64,000 nucleotides of DNA. Source: Dromaius novaehollandiae (Eukaryota > Chordata > Aves > Casuariiformes > Dromaiidae). Below the pieces are notes generated by a model. It was not told the origin of the DNA. It searched no databases and worked only from the letters and a program-made list of their open reading frames with translations. The stretch's first letter is position 1. Each line of letters starts with the position of its first letter. The position numbers and the translations under genes are program-made. Location: assembly GCF_036370855.1 (NCBI RefSeq), contig NC_088102.1:72425601-72489600 (forward strand). Direction: 5' to 3'. This document shows, piece by piece, positions 12,181 to 23,415 of this stretch.

Positions 12181-14405
12181 GGCTGGACCAGAAGCACCTC
12201 TGCCTGGAGCCAGCACTTGCATTCACTCCCCTGGCCTTCACAGTCTGGGTGGGTTTTTCCAGGCACAGCCCACATGGACTCACGAGCCACCTGGGCCCCT
12301 GCATGGCCAATGCCTTTTGCTCAGACAGCAAGCAGGTCCTGCGGTGTCCTACGGGACGCAGGTATGGAGTTGTGCTCTCTAGACTTGTGCGCCCCCAAGC
12401 TAAAGAGAAACCTGAAACGAGAGCTCAAGGCCCCTGTGACCTCCTGCCCCAACAAGAGCCGGCACAGAGCCTGGCTTGGGTCAGAGTGGTTCAGGTGGGC
12501 CCTGTGGGACTCCTGCCATGTGCTAGCCATGGCTCCCATTCCCTGACTCGGAACTGGAAAGCACTGAACCACAGATGCAGTTCACCTGAGCAGACAGACA
12601 GGACAACCACAGTGTCCCTCTCTCGCCTGCACTGCCCTGGGTGCACCAGGGCTGCTTTGAGGCCAGTGTGGCAAATCCCAAAGTGAGCTGCGTGGCTCTG
12701 AGCCCCTTCTGATCTCTGTCACCTTTCCCCCGGCAGCCCCAGGACAGTAAAAGCCATGGGCAGGGAGTGGGCATGGCAGTAAGGCTGTGGCCGTGCAGGC
12801 TCCCTGAGGTCGGATGCTGTGGGCCTGGGTCAGTGTGTCACCATCGAGGTGGACCATGCCCTGCAGTCTTAGGTGGCAGTGAATACCTGGGGTCATTTTA
12901 GCAGTTCTTCTTTTCTTGCACTATTGAAAGATTGAACATATCGGGATTAAAGGAAGAAACACAGCAGGAGCTGGCTGCACTCAAAGGAAGAAAGGAATTT
13001 TGCTGCTGTCATACCGGTGGGGGAGGACGATGGCATTATGGATGGGGGTGCCTCAAAGGGAGGCTACGGCCTGCCTTCCTGCCTGCCACCAAGCGTTGGC
13101 CCCATCCGAGACAGCAAGGCACATGCTTTGTGTCTGTGATTGCAGGCATCACCCACAAGGTGCACAAAGTGGGCCTGGGAAGAAAACTGAATGCACATCT
13201 CTCAATGCTAAATATCCCTCTCCAGCTTCCCAACTGCTGCACTTCCATCTCCATAATCAGCTCACAGCTTTGATACCTCCCATGATTGTCCCACCAGTTA
13301 AACACAGAAGGTCTATGTGGTCAGTGCATATGCTGCATGAGCTTTCTATGCCACTCTTGTCTCTCTGCAAGGCCTGCCAGCATTTGTACGCAGCCCATAC
13401 TGGAATGCTGAGGTCTGACAAGCCCCTGCCACTAGTCCACTTCCCGACAGCTTCTGTTGCTGTGACCTGCTACTCTTTCAACTAGGGAAGCAAGTGGCTA
13501 TGCACTGAGGTTTGCAGCCAAGGTAGGATGTGTTCTGTGAGAGCCCTGACTCAGTTGCTGGTCTGCACCTCGTCCCTGGTGTCTGTACACAGTGGGAAAA
13601 TCCCCACACTGGGGCACTGGAGCTGTCTGTTGTGCTGCAGCTGCAAAAAATGTCCCCACGTGGCAGCTGAGCTTGCCTGGGCAGGGAGAGATTCCCACCA
13701 GCTGCGAAGCGACTGTGGGCAGGTGCTAGCCACCCTCGTCCCTGCCCTGACAGAGGGCTCCCGGATGTTGGATGGAGGGCGCATTCTGAGGTGGAGCGAG
13801 GTGCTGGGAACTGCCCTGCCCTTGGGTGGGTGCTGCTGCCACAACTTAGAGGAGGCCCGAGAGACCTGCAAGGCATTGCTGGGCTGAACTGCTTTGCTGG
13901 TACAGCCAGCCACGAGCACAGGTCCCCTTGACCCCCCAGTCCACCTAGCTACCTACTGCAGATGCTGAAGCAGCCACCCTTCCAGGCGTTGTGCGGGAGG
14001 GAAACAAGGGGGCAGGGCTGGGGCCATGCCTGATTCACTGGACCTGAAAAGGGCACAGACCGGAAGTGGCATCGTCCCATGTTCCCACTGCAGTCGGTGG
14101 GGAGAAACAGGCCGTAAAAGGGAGAATGCAGGTGCAGGCTGGGCTGAACCATCCCGGGCGCTGTCTCCCTCTGCCCTCCCAGTTCTGCACCAGCACCTGC
14201 ACTAGCAGGGAGTAGGGCCTGGCAGCTCGGCAGTGACATTACAACCTGAGGCCAATGCCGCACAGGGTAAAGAAGCCCTTTGTGTCAGGAAGGCCTTGAA
14301 GTGGCCAGAGCTTTCCAGATCCTTTTGCCTTGGGGTGACGTTTCAGTGCATCTGCACAGGGCCGACAGCGTGGCACGACTGAAGCTGCCCTGCGCTCTGC
14401 CTTGT
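12181..14405. other. Anonymous duplicated intergenic block
   Basis: Repeated, with indels, at 31345-33030, 43801-46049 and 57786-59984, and in part at 27241-28678. A + frame following the NACHT relic shows short protein-like pieces (RWKALKHRYGSPEQ in the later copies; GLKEETQQELAALKGR near 12945), but no frame is open in all copies. I recognise no gene. Confidence 0.5.
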
Positions 14406-14960
14406 GTTCACAGAAGCACAGACGCACACAACGGCAGAGATTGGAAGGGACTTCTGGAGATCATCGAGGCCAATGCCCCTGTCCATGAGGGTCATCTAAA
14501 GCCCATCGCCCAGGACCCTATCCAGATGCCTCTGCAATGCCTCCAAAGACGGAGACTCCACAGCCTCCCCGGGCAACCTGTTCCCGGGCTCCGTCACACT
14601 CACAGGAAAGAAGCTTTTCCTTCTGGGCAGACGGAACTTCCTGGGTTTCAGGTTGTGCCCGTTGCCTCTCATCCTATCGCTGGGCACCACTGAAAAGCTC
14701 TTGACACCCTCCCTTCAGATATTTATGCCCACTGATAAAGATCTCCCCACAGGCTTCCCTTCTCCACCATGAACAGGCCCAGTTCTCTCAGCCTTTCCGC
14801 GTGTGACAGATGCTCCCATCCCTGAAGCATCATACGAGCCAAATGGGCCTTGACATTCCGAGCCCCATCCTTGCCTGCTTGGACAACATCCCTCCATTCC
14901 TCCCACATTTCCTGAGGCTGGCTCCAAACCGGCCCTTCCTCAGCTTTTCACAGTTCTCCT
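14406..14960 (-). mobile_element. CR1 LINE 3' end, internally deleted
   Basis: Begins at the CR1 3' terminus (CAGAAGCACAGA, then GAGATTGGAAGGGACTTCTG). It runs antisense through the last 60 or so codons of the reverse transcriptase; the minus strand at 14496-14690 reads SDRMRGNGHNLKPRKF. Near 14825 it jumps to a more 5' CR1 segment that is also present next to the other CR1 copies. Confidence 0.85.
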
Positions 14961-15081
14961 TAACCATGGTGTCAAACAAGTGTCGCATAGGATTGGTGTG
15001 CTGTTGGAGTGGCCCTACTGATGAGGAGATCCTAAGAAATAAGGCTCCATTTCAAGCTGACTGTGCTTCCTCTTGCTTTAG

Positions 15082-15160
15082 AGTACAAACAGAAATGCAG
15101 AGCACACACGATAAGAGAGTTCTTGCAGGCAAGCTTGATTCTCATGCACTGCTGGACCCT
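15082..15160 (+). pseudogene. FISNA-like exon fragment 1 (NLRP3 family)
   Basis: After a pyrimidine tract and AG (15080-15081) the frame reads EYKQKCRAHTIREFLQA, resembling the start of the NLRP3 FISNA region (DYRKKYRKYVRSRFQ). It is lost after about 20 residues. The match is short, so the call is tentative, but it is backed by the NACHT fragments in the same modules. Confidence 0.5.
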
Positions 15161-15373
15161 CCTCTCCTGCCTGAGCCCTTTCCCTAAGCACAGTGGCCTG
15201 GGAGACCTCACTGGCAAAGCTCCTCCTCCCTTCCTCCTCTTGTATGTGCCCTTTTTCACTGGAGTTCGGGTCAGCTTATCCAGGCCACCCTCCTGAGGCA
15301 TTAGCTCATCTCCTGAGCCTCGCGACAGAGGCTTGTGCTTAGTGGAGGCTGTCCTTCATTCCCTGCATGGGAA

Positions 15374-15690
15374 TGCCCTATCCAGACGCTTCTGCAATTT
15401 CTCCAAGAACAGAGATTCCACAACCTCCCCGGGCAACCTGTTCCAGGGCTTCCTCACAGGAAAGAAGTCTTTCCTTCTGGGCAGACAGAACTTCCTGGCT
15501 CTTGATACCCTCCCTTCAAATATTTATACCCACTGATAAAGATCCAACCCCCCAGGCTTTTCTTCTCCACCATGAACAGGCCAAGCTCTCCCAACCTTTC
15601 CTCATGTGACTGATGTTCTCATCCCTTAAGCACCTTAGGAGCCAAATGGGCCTTGACCTTCCAAGCCCCATCCCTGCCTACTCGGATAAA
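15374..15690 (-). mobile_element. CR1 LINE fragment
   Basis: A second antisense CR1 3' segment in this gap, from CTATCCAGACGCTTCTGCAA through the CTCTCCCAACCTTTCCTCA stretch, followed at 15690 by a repeat of the DNA that lies after FISNA fragment 1. It looks like a local duplication with partial loss. Confidence 0.8.
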
Positions 15691-16880
15691 ATCCTGATCC
15701 TCTTGCACTACTGGACCCTCCTCTCCTGCCTGAGCCCTTTCCCTAAGCACAGCAACCAGGGAGACCTTGTTGGCAAAGCTCCTCCTCCCTTCCTCCTCCT
15801 CTATGTGCCCTTTTTCACTAGAGCTCAGGCCAGCTTATCCAGGCCACCCTCCTGAGGAATCAGCTCATCTCCTGAGCCTCGCAACAGAGGCTTGTGCTTG
15901 CTGGAGGCTCTCCTTCATTCCCTGCTGGCTGTCCTACACTCAGGTAGGTGCTGGGGAGGTTAAATGTGATGATCACAAAGGCAAAGCCCTGCCAGTGATG
16001 CCACCCACACAGAGCGATATTAAGCTGGGGGAGGTCTCCACTCCTGGCCAGACCGTCCCCTTGACCAGCAGGCTCAAGGGAACCAACACCAGTCTCCCAT
16101 ATCCCTCAGATTTGTCTGAAGAGGCCCTCAATCACTCTGGATTTGCTCCAGGTCTCTGTGGCACTGGCACTGCAAAGAGATACTGATACACAGAAGCCTA
16201 GCGTTATCGTACTCTGAAATGCAGCTGGCTGAGCAGAAACAGAAGCAGGTGGTGAGATGCTGGCTGTTCAGCAGGCCCAGCAGATGCCTGTGCTCTGACA
16301 CACAGCAGCACTCAGGCTGCTGCAGCTGCTTCCACGTGGGGGCTGGTGTGCAGTGGGGGAACCAACTCCTTCATGCCTCGGCACTGCATGCGGCAAGCGT
16401 GGCTGCCATGGGGACTGTGGGGCTGAGGGGCACAGGCCTGCAGGCAGCTGGGCAGCACCTCCATCCGCCTGCAAGCTGCTGTGAGGGGCCCAGGCCCTCC
16501 TGCCAATGTGCCATGGAGCCTGGGGCTGGGCTTGACTTGGTGCCACCCTGGAGCTTTCTAGCCCAGAGCCAGCCCCAGTGCCTGCCCCATGTGGAGGGCT
16601 GCAGTGCGGAGGGACCTGGTGCCAGAGGTCAGCCCCACAGCAGCAAGGAGCCTGCAGCAGATGCTGCCCGCAGCACAGGACAGTCCCTGTCAAGGAAGGG
16701 CTCTTGCCACACTCCCTGGCACAGTGTGACACACCCAGACCCATGCGGGATCAGGCATAGGAAGGGCCCACACACCCTGCACCCACTGCAGCACCCAGGT
16801 GGGGAGTCCTGCTCAGATCATCATCAGGCTCCCCACGGGGACAGCCAGGCAGGCACCCACCCACTGGTGGGGTGCGTGTG
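15691..16880. other. Upstream flank of gene C, no gene seen
   Basis: Shared with the regions before D, E and F (33780-34900, 46790-47900, 60725-61850) and, in part, 28760-29430. The open + frames (for example around 16219-16880) differ between copies and carry no known domain. It may hold distal regulatory DNA. Confidence 0.45.
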
Positions 16881-16964
16881 ATGGCAGAAGTGGAGCCGAG
16901 ACGCATATATGGGCATGCACGGGGATGGAGAAGGTTATTGGAGGCTGGGGCTCCGTCAGATGGG

Positions 16965-17052
16965 AGATAACCCTCCTGATAACGTCTCAAAAGGTGCCTG
17001 ATGCTGTTGATTGGCTGCCCTGGCAGCGAGGCCTGCACCTCTGCCTATATAT
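16965..17052 (+). promoter_or_regulatory. Promoter of gene C (two GATA sites, CCAAT, TATA)
   Basis: AGATAA (16965-16970) and TGATAA (16977-16982) both fit the GATA-factor consensus WGATAR. GATTGGC (17009-17015) is an inverted CCAAT box, and TATATAT (17046-17052) lies about 64 nt before the ATG. A further ATTGG is at 16937-16941. The same order and spacing occur before D, E and F. GATA factors act in T-lymphoid and myeloid cells, which suits a leukocyte receptor; use of the sites is inferred. Confidence 0.75.
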
Positions 17053-17115
17053 TGCCCTCCCCACCACAGCAGTCTCTGGTGGTCCAGGAGGCAAGCAGGA
17101 GCTGGGGGCTGCACC

Positions 17116-20100
17116 ATGGGGCAGGAGGTGTTTGGGATGGCCACCACCAGCCAGCTCCTTGCCAGCACACTGGGACTGCTGCTGTGCGTGCAGCTCTGCA
17201 GGGGTGAGTGCCTGCGGGCTCCCCGGGGCTGGAGCTGCCTGCCCTCATGCCGAGAGTGGGAGGCAGCCCTGGGGATGGGGAAGACACGATGGGGCTGGGG
17301 TGGCCCCCATGGGCCTGTGTGTGACCTGCTGGGCAGGCTTCCCAAGGACACCAGTGGAGACACCCCACCTGGGCAGCTCTCGGACACTCGCGGTGCCTGG
17401 GGTGTGCTGGGGACAGGGTTTTTGCAGTGGGGCCAAACACTGAGCACATGTGGCAGTATGCATGCCCCACAGTTTTCCCCTTGCGTCAGGTGCTGGACAT
17501 TCAGGGGCTGGATATGGCCCTGCCTTTCTTCACAGCTTGCATCCTGCAGTGCCCCCAGGGCTTTTCCACATACACGGCCATATGCCAGGGCCCAAGAGCC
17601 AGGCCCGCAGTGGGGAGTGGAGGCCATCAGGGCAGGGAACAGCTGTGGGACAGAGTCTCCTGGGCCAACCTGGCAGGGCAGGCTGCACCAGGCACCCGTG
17701 GCATCATGCGGGGGCTCCACATCCTCCTTTGTGGTCCCACATGGGCACCCACAGGCACCGGGGAGCTGCGACTGGTTGACGGAGGCAGCCGCTGCGCCGG
17801 TCGGGTGGAGGTGAAGCACGAGGGCCAGTGGGGCACCGTGTGCAGCTATGACTTCATCTGGGATGTCCGCGGGGCCTCCGTGGTCTGCAGGCAGCTGGGA
17901 TGTGGCACCGTGGCCAGGACTTCCCCATACACCCCATTTGGGGCAGGGGCTGGCCGGATTTGGCTGCAACCCTTCTGCCGTGGCACCGAGACAGCGCTCC
18001 ACTACTGCCCCCACTATGGCTGGGGCCAGCACTACTGCGGACATGACTGGGACGTGGGGGTGACATGCTCAGGCAAGGGATTAGGTGACTGTGCTGGGGG
18101 GCAGCCCTTTGGCTGCGCGCGGTTGGGAGCCATTATGGCCATGCCCAGTGCCTCCCCACCAGGGACTCCCCGGGTGTGGGAGTGGCGCTGGAGGGCAGCA
18201 CTCTCATGCCCTGAGGGCACCTCTAATGCAGATGCTGTGGAGCTGAGGCTGGTGAATGGAGGTGGTCCCTGTGCCGGCAGAGTGGAGGTGAAGCTGCGGG
18301 GCCAGTGGGGGACGGTGGCAGATAACGAATGGGACATGGAAGATGCCGAGGTGGTGTGTCAGCAGCTGGGCTGTGGCTCAGCCAAAAGCGCCCATGCCTG
18401 GACCCGCTTTGGGAAAGGGTCTGGACCAATTCATCTGGCTGTCGTTGACTGTCGCGGGGATGAGTCCGCCCTCTGGGAATGTACTATCAAGGGATGGGAG
18501 CTGTACAATGGAAGCCATGGCTGGGATGTTGGCGTGGTCTGCCAAGGTAAGAGCTGTGGCAGGCACGGCCCAGGCTGTCTCGCCCCCAGGGGCCACCTGT
18601 GCCAGCACCAAAGCTCTGGTGGCAGCCCCTCCACAACCCCCCAACATGTCCCAGGGACCTCCAGGCGACCCCACACTCTCTTCCCCGGCAGGGTTTGTGC
18701 AGCTGGTCGGTGGGGACAGTGCCTGCTCGGGTCGTGTGGAGGTCAGGCAGGGCCGAGGCTGGGCAACCCTCTGCAAGGCCCACGTGGACCTCAACGCTGC
18801 CCATGTCATCTGCAAGGAGCTGGGCTGTGGAGCAGCTCTGGCCGTCACCGGGGCAGCACACTTTGGGGCAGGAGCTGGGCCCATCTGGGACGGGGGCTTT
18901 GAGTGTGCAGGCAACGAATCCCTCCTGTCTGCCTGCGCCCGCAGGCTGCCCCATGGCCAGGGCTGCACGCACACCAGTGACGCTGCCATCATCTGCTCCC
19001 GTAAGAGCGTGGGGTGTGGGGCAGAGGCTGCAGCGGGGGGCATGGGGAGACGGGCAGCAGGGACAGGGGTGCCCTGGGCAGGGACGGGGCAGGGAGGCTG
19101 CGGGTTGGCTTGTGGCAGCCCCCAGGGCATGGGGAGGCAGAGGGCTGCCATGCCTGCGTGCTCCCGCCATTGTAGCTGCACAGGGCCTTTGTCTCCAGCA
19201 CCCTTTCTCTCTCCCAGCCTACACGGGCTTCAGACTGGTGAATGGCAGCACAGAGTGCACAGGGCGGGTGGAGCTGGAGGCACGCGGCACCTGGGGCTCC
19301 CTCTGCGACGCTGGCTGGGACATGCCCGACGCCCAGGTGCTCTGCCACCACCTCGGCTGCGGCTTTGCCGCCTCTGTGCCCCGAGGAGGGTATTTTGGGA
19401 CAGGGAGCGGCCCGCTGTGGCAGGACACTTTTCACTGCAGCGGGACCGAGTCCCACCTGGGAGAGTGCCCTGCCATGGCGCTGGGGACCCCCGCCTGCTC
19501 ACCACGCCACGCTGCCGCAGTCAATTGCTCAGGTGCGTGTGGGGCAGGTGGCGTCAGACAGGAGGGCCTGCTGTGGGGAGGGGACCCAGCACCCCAAATG
19601 GAGGGGTGCCCCTCCTTCTCACTGCCAGCAGGAGCTGTGGGGCACAGGGCCCGTCTGGGGAAGCAGGGCCATGTCAGGGCAGGAGGAGGGCTGAGCCCAG
19701 GCATAGGGCAGCAGGCACACGGGCAGGAGGAGGGCAGTGGGGCCATGCTGTCACCCGGGATCCCATGGTGCTCCTTGGCACCCTGCGGTCCCCGCAGCAC
19801 CTCAGGACATCTTCCCTCTCTGCGGGGACAGGTGGTGCTGAACCCCTGCGGCTGGTGGACGGGGAGAGCCGCTGCGATGGCCGCCTGGAGGTGGCCCTGG
19901 GTGGGGCCTGGGGCCGAGTCCTGGCTCAGCAGTGGGATGCCAGCAGTGCCAGCGTGGTGTGCCGGCAGCTCCGGTGCGGCACGGTGCAGAAGGCCTACAC
20001 CGCCCCAGTGCTGGGGCCAGGCTCAAGCCCCCTGGTGCTGGGCGGGCTCCGGTGTGCGGGCACGGAGGCTCACCTGGCCCAGTGCAACGCCACGCTGCAC

Positions 20101-23100
20101 AGCACCGTGCCACCGGGCCACGTCAAGGAGGCAGCGGTTGTGTGCTCGGGTGAGTGTGCCGGGAAGGGCCCCGGGGCGCCGCGGGGGCCCAAGCAGCTGC
20201 CCCGACCCGAGTGGTCTCTGGCTGCAGGGAGCCGGCGGGTGCGGCTGGCGAGCGGCCCTGGGCGCTGTGCTGGGAGAGTGGAGATCTACGTCCAGGGGAC
20301 CTGGAGTCACGTCTGCGAGGATGCCTGGGACCTCCGGGATGCCGCCGTCGTCTGCCGCCAGCTGGGCTGCGGAGAGGCCCTGGCAGCGCCCGGCTCGGCC
20401 CACTACGGCCGGGGCTTGGGGCCAGTGTGGCTGGGTGCCGGCGGCTGCTCCGGAGCTGAGGCAATGCTCTGGGACTGCCCAGCCCCAGCCCCGGCCCCAG
20501 CCCTGGGGCAGCGTGGTTGCAAGCAGGGCGCCAGTGTGGCAGCCATCTGCTCAGGTCAGTGCTGTGCTCCACCAGGGACGAGTGCAGCGTGGCTGTGGGA
20601 CCGGCAGTAGCGCCAGCCCTCCCCACCAGACTCCCTGACCACCTCCCCACACCCTGGGCAGTCCCAGGGAGCAAGATGCCGCCTTCACCCCACTGCCCCA
20701 GCGTGTCCATTTCTTGGCGTGCTTCTCTTGGAGCCCTAGGGAGGTGGGCGGGGTGACCGGGACAGCAGGGGTGTCTGCCCACGCCCGCCTGAGCTGTGGC
20801 CCCCCATTCTGCCCCCTTGCAGAGCTCACAGCCCTGCGGCTGGCGGGCGGCAGCAGCTGCACCGGGCGCCTGGAGGTCTTCTACAATGGGACGTGGGGCA
20901 GCGTGTGCGCCAATGGCACCAGCCCCGCCACAGCCGCCGTGGTGTGCCGGCAGCTGGGCTGCGGAGCCACGGGACGGCTGGCATCTGCACCGGCAACCAC
21001 ACAGGGCTCAGGCCCCGCGTGGCTGGCCTGGGTGCAGTGTGAGCTGGGGACCGACTCCCTCTGGCACTGCCCCTCAGCACCCTGGCAGCTGCAGCCCTGT
21101 GACTTCCCTGGAGACACCCACATCACATGTGACGGGGACCCTGGCAGCACCAGAGCAACTCCCACGCCAGCCATGGCAACTGGATGCCCAGACGGCGCAG
21201 CCTGCACAGGTAGCTCTGCCTGCGCAGAGCAGCACGGTGGCCCCAGGGATCCTCCAGCTCCGACCAGCACAGCCCAGTGGAGGGGGAGCAGCTCTGGCAA
21301 GGAGACCCCAGCTGCTGAGCACTGCCACCCCTCGGCCTCATGCAGGGGTTGGCTCCCGGGCACAGGGGTGCCCTCCTTGGCCTCCCTGTCCCGCCAGCCG
21401 CTCCCCTGCACCCCCCCATGCATCCACAGTGATGCAGGACGGGACAGGGTCCCCAGCCTCCCTCCAGCTCCGCCGCATGTTGGTGTCCTCACAGGTGCCC
21501 ATAGGAGCCCCACAGCGGGTGCTGGGGCCATGGCAGTGCCCACCATCCTCTGCATCATCCTGGGGACCCTGCTCTGCCTGGCCCTGGGGGCTCTCGCCAT
21601 GCAGGCATGGCGCACCATGGCTCAGCACAGAGGTGGGTCGTGCCGGGGGTCTCTGGGGCTGAATCTACCAGGACGAGGCGCCAGGGCAGAGCCAGTCAGG
21701 GCTGGGGGCCACTGATGGCTCCCGGGACTGCCCGGCCATGGGACGGCCCGGCTGCACAGCCTGGGGGCAGGCGCAGCAGCGGAGGCCAGGAGGCCAGTGC
21801 CGAGCAGGGGCAGGACCCGGCGCAGCACGAGGGCCAGGCAGGGGCACCAGAGCCACTCAGCGGATGGGGCACAGCAGTGGAGCTGGGCCACAGGGATATC
21901 GGGGGCACAGCTGGTGACCCCCACCATCCCACGTGCTGTGCCCATGGCCTGGGGTTATGGCTGCCCTTGCTTTCCAGGCCCTGGCAGAGCTGGGGACACA
22001 ATCTCTGAGGCCGTCTATGAGGAGCTCGACTATACTCTGACGCCGGATTACCAGGAGGTGCACAGTGGCTCAGGTGTGTGCACCCTGGGCCTGGCAGGCT
22101 GTGACTCCCAACGGCCCCTTGCTGGCCCAGCCTGGCCCGGCCTGGCACCTCTTTCTGGAGAGGGAGGTCTCTGCACTGAGGCCCCCACGCACCCATTGCT
22201 GCAGCAGCTGGGCTTGAAGCCTGGCCACCTGCTGACCACGGGGAGCTGCAGCAGGGGGGTATCTCCTTGCCCTCCACAGTCCCCACTGTATGGCGAGGCT
22301 GTCCTGCCCAGGGTGCTGGCCAGGCCATGGGGCTGGGCAGCCTCCACTAACACCACATCCTCCAGACTCACCGTCAGAGGGCTCAGCAACGAAGCTGCCG
22401 TATTACACCGACAACAGTGTGGAGGCCAGCAGCCCTGTGACAGCAGCAGGTACAGGGCCGGGGTGCAGGGTCATGCTACCATGTGCCCAGAGATGCAGCC
22501 CTTGCACCACAGCTGGTGCCAGCAGGGGCCACACGCAGTACCTGGAGCAGCATGGCCGTGTGGCCCTTGGTTATTTTCTGGGCCAGCACTCATGGCCAGG
22601 GTCGAGCCTCCAGGCTGCAGCCTCCATCCCAGAGTTGGCAGCCCCACGCAGCGGGCCCCCATGTCAGCACCCCCAGCTCCGCGGCTGGTGGCAGCTGGCA
22701 CAATGCAACCCCTGCCCCAGCCTTCGTTTCACTGCCCCGTCTGTCACAGACACCCCTGCCCTGTCCAAGCATGACCCCCCGGATGGGTACGATGATGCCG
22801 TGGCCATGCAGCACCCGAGAGAGGCCGCTGCTCTGGGGCTGAGAGACGGAGATTTCTCTGAGGCAGCGGCGCTGGCAGGTAAGAGGCACTGCAGCCCGCG
22901 CAGCAGCCCTACCATACCCAGCGTCGTGCTGTCCCGCCGGGTGAGGCTGCTCCCCTGCACTCTGCCGCAGTGGTGGGCCCCACGGTGGGGAGCCCCAGCC
23001 CAGGCCTGGCAGCCAGGGCATGAAACAGCCCCTACAGGCACCAGCCTTCCTGTCCCCAGTGGGGAGCCGGCCCTCACTGAGCCACCCGGAGCCGCCGGGA

Positions 23101-23184
23101 GCCACAACAGACGCCCCAGCCTCAGTGCCCAAGGACGTGGGCTACGATGATGTTGGTGTCAGCGGCCCCAGGACGTCACTGTGA
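17116..23184 (+). CDS. WC1-like SRCR receptor, gene C (complete)
   Basis: Predicted 982-aa type I receptor. Exons: signal peptide 17116-17203; SRCR1 17755-18072, SRCR2 18232-18546, SRCR3 18692-19000, SRCR4 19218-19532, SRCR5 19832-20149, SRCR6 20228-20554, SRCR7 plus Thr/Pro stalk 20823-21209; transmembrane 21495-21632; tail 21978-22073, 22366-22449, 22750-22878, 23060-23184. The sum is 2949 nt, all joins are phase 1, and no internal stop is seen. ATG 17116 has a strong context; a second ATG at 17137 is the one kept in D, E and F. SRCR1, 3, 4, 6 and 7 have 8 cysteines; SRCR2 and 5 have 6. SRCR1 lacks one codon found in D-F. The SRCR1 donor is GC (18073), not GT. Tail: YEELDYTLTPDYQEV, KLPYYTDNS, DGYDDA, GYDDVG. 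It is the best reference copy in the array. Confidence 0.92.
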
Positions 23185-23409
23185 GCATGGTGGGGGTCAC
23201 GCTGCAGCAGTCCCTGAGGACATGCGTGGTGCCGTGTGACTCTGCCCCCACAGAGCCACAGCCTGGCCACAGAGGAAATCATCTGCCTGATTGACCGCCT
23301 GCTTGGGCCTGCTGGGGACTACGGGCACTGTGGAGAACTGCCTCCATCATCCCTTCCATGAAGCCCTCCATGCAGCCTTCCATGTGTGTGCTTCCACTGT
23401 GCATTTTCT

Positions 23410-23415
23410 ATTAAA
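23410..23415 (+). promoter_or_regulatory. Polyadenylation signal of gene C
   Basis: ATTAAA 226 nt after the stop, at the position matching the signals of A, D and E. Confidence 0.7.

Noticed and set aside
16907-16917. CATATATGGGC as the TATA box of gene C
   Set aside because: It lies about 200 nt before the ATG and upstream of the GATA and CCAAT motifs, and reads CATATATGG in F after a change upstream. TATATAT at 17046 is better placed, though a role for the distal motif is not excluded.
18343-20610. A 755-codon + strand frame across gene C
   Set aside because: It reads through introns. It carries true SRCR residues only where its frame agrees with an exon, and phase-1 splicing explains the gene fully.
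21431-21494. An extra stalk exon beginning after CCACAG before the transmembrane exon
   Set aside because: A possible acceptor exists, but reading from it misses the membrane frame. The acceptor at 21494 gives a phase-1, 138-nt exon in every gene.
17116-23184. DMBT1, CD5/CD6, SSC5D or CD163 itself as the identity of the genes
   Set aside because: DMBT1 has CUB and ZP domains, CD5/CD6 have three SRCR domains, SSC5D is secreted, and the CD163 tail lacks the YDD motifs seen here. The tail order fits WC1/CD163L1.
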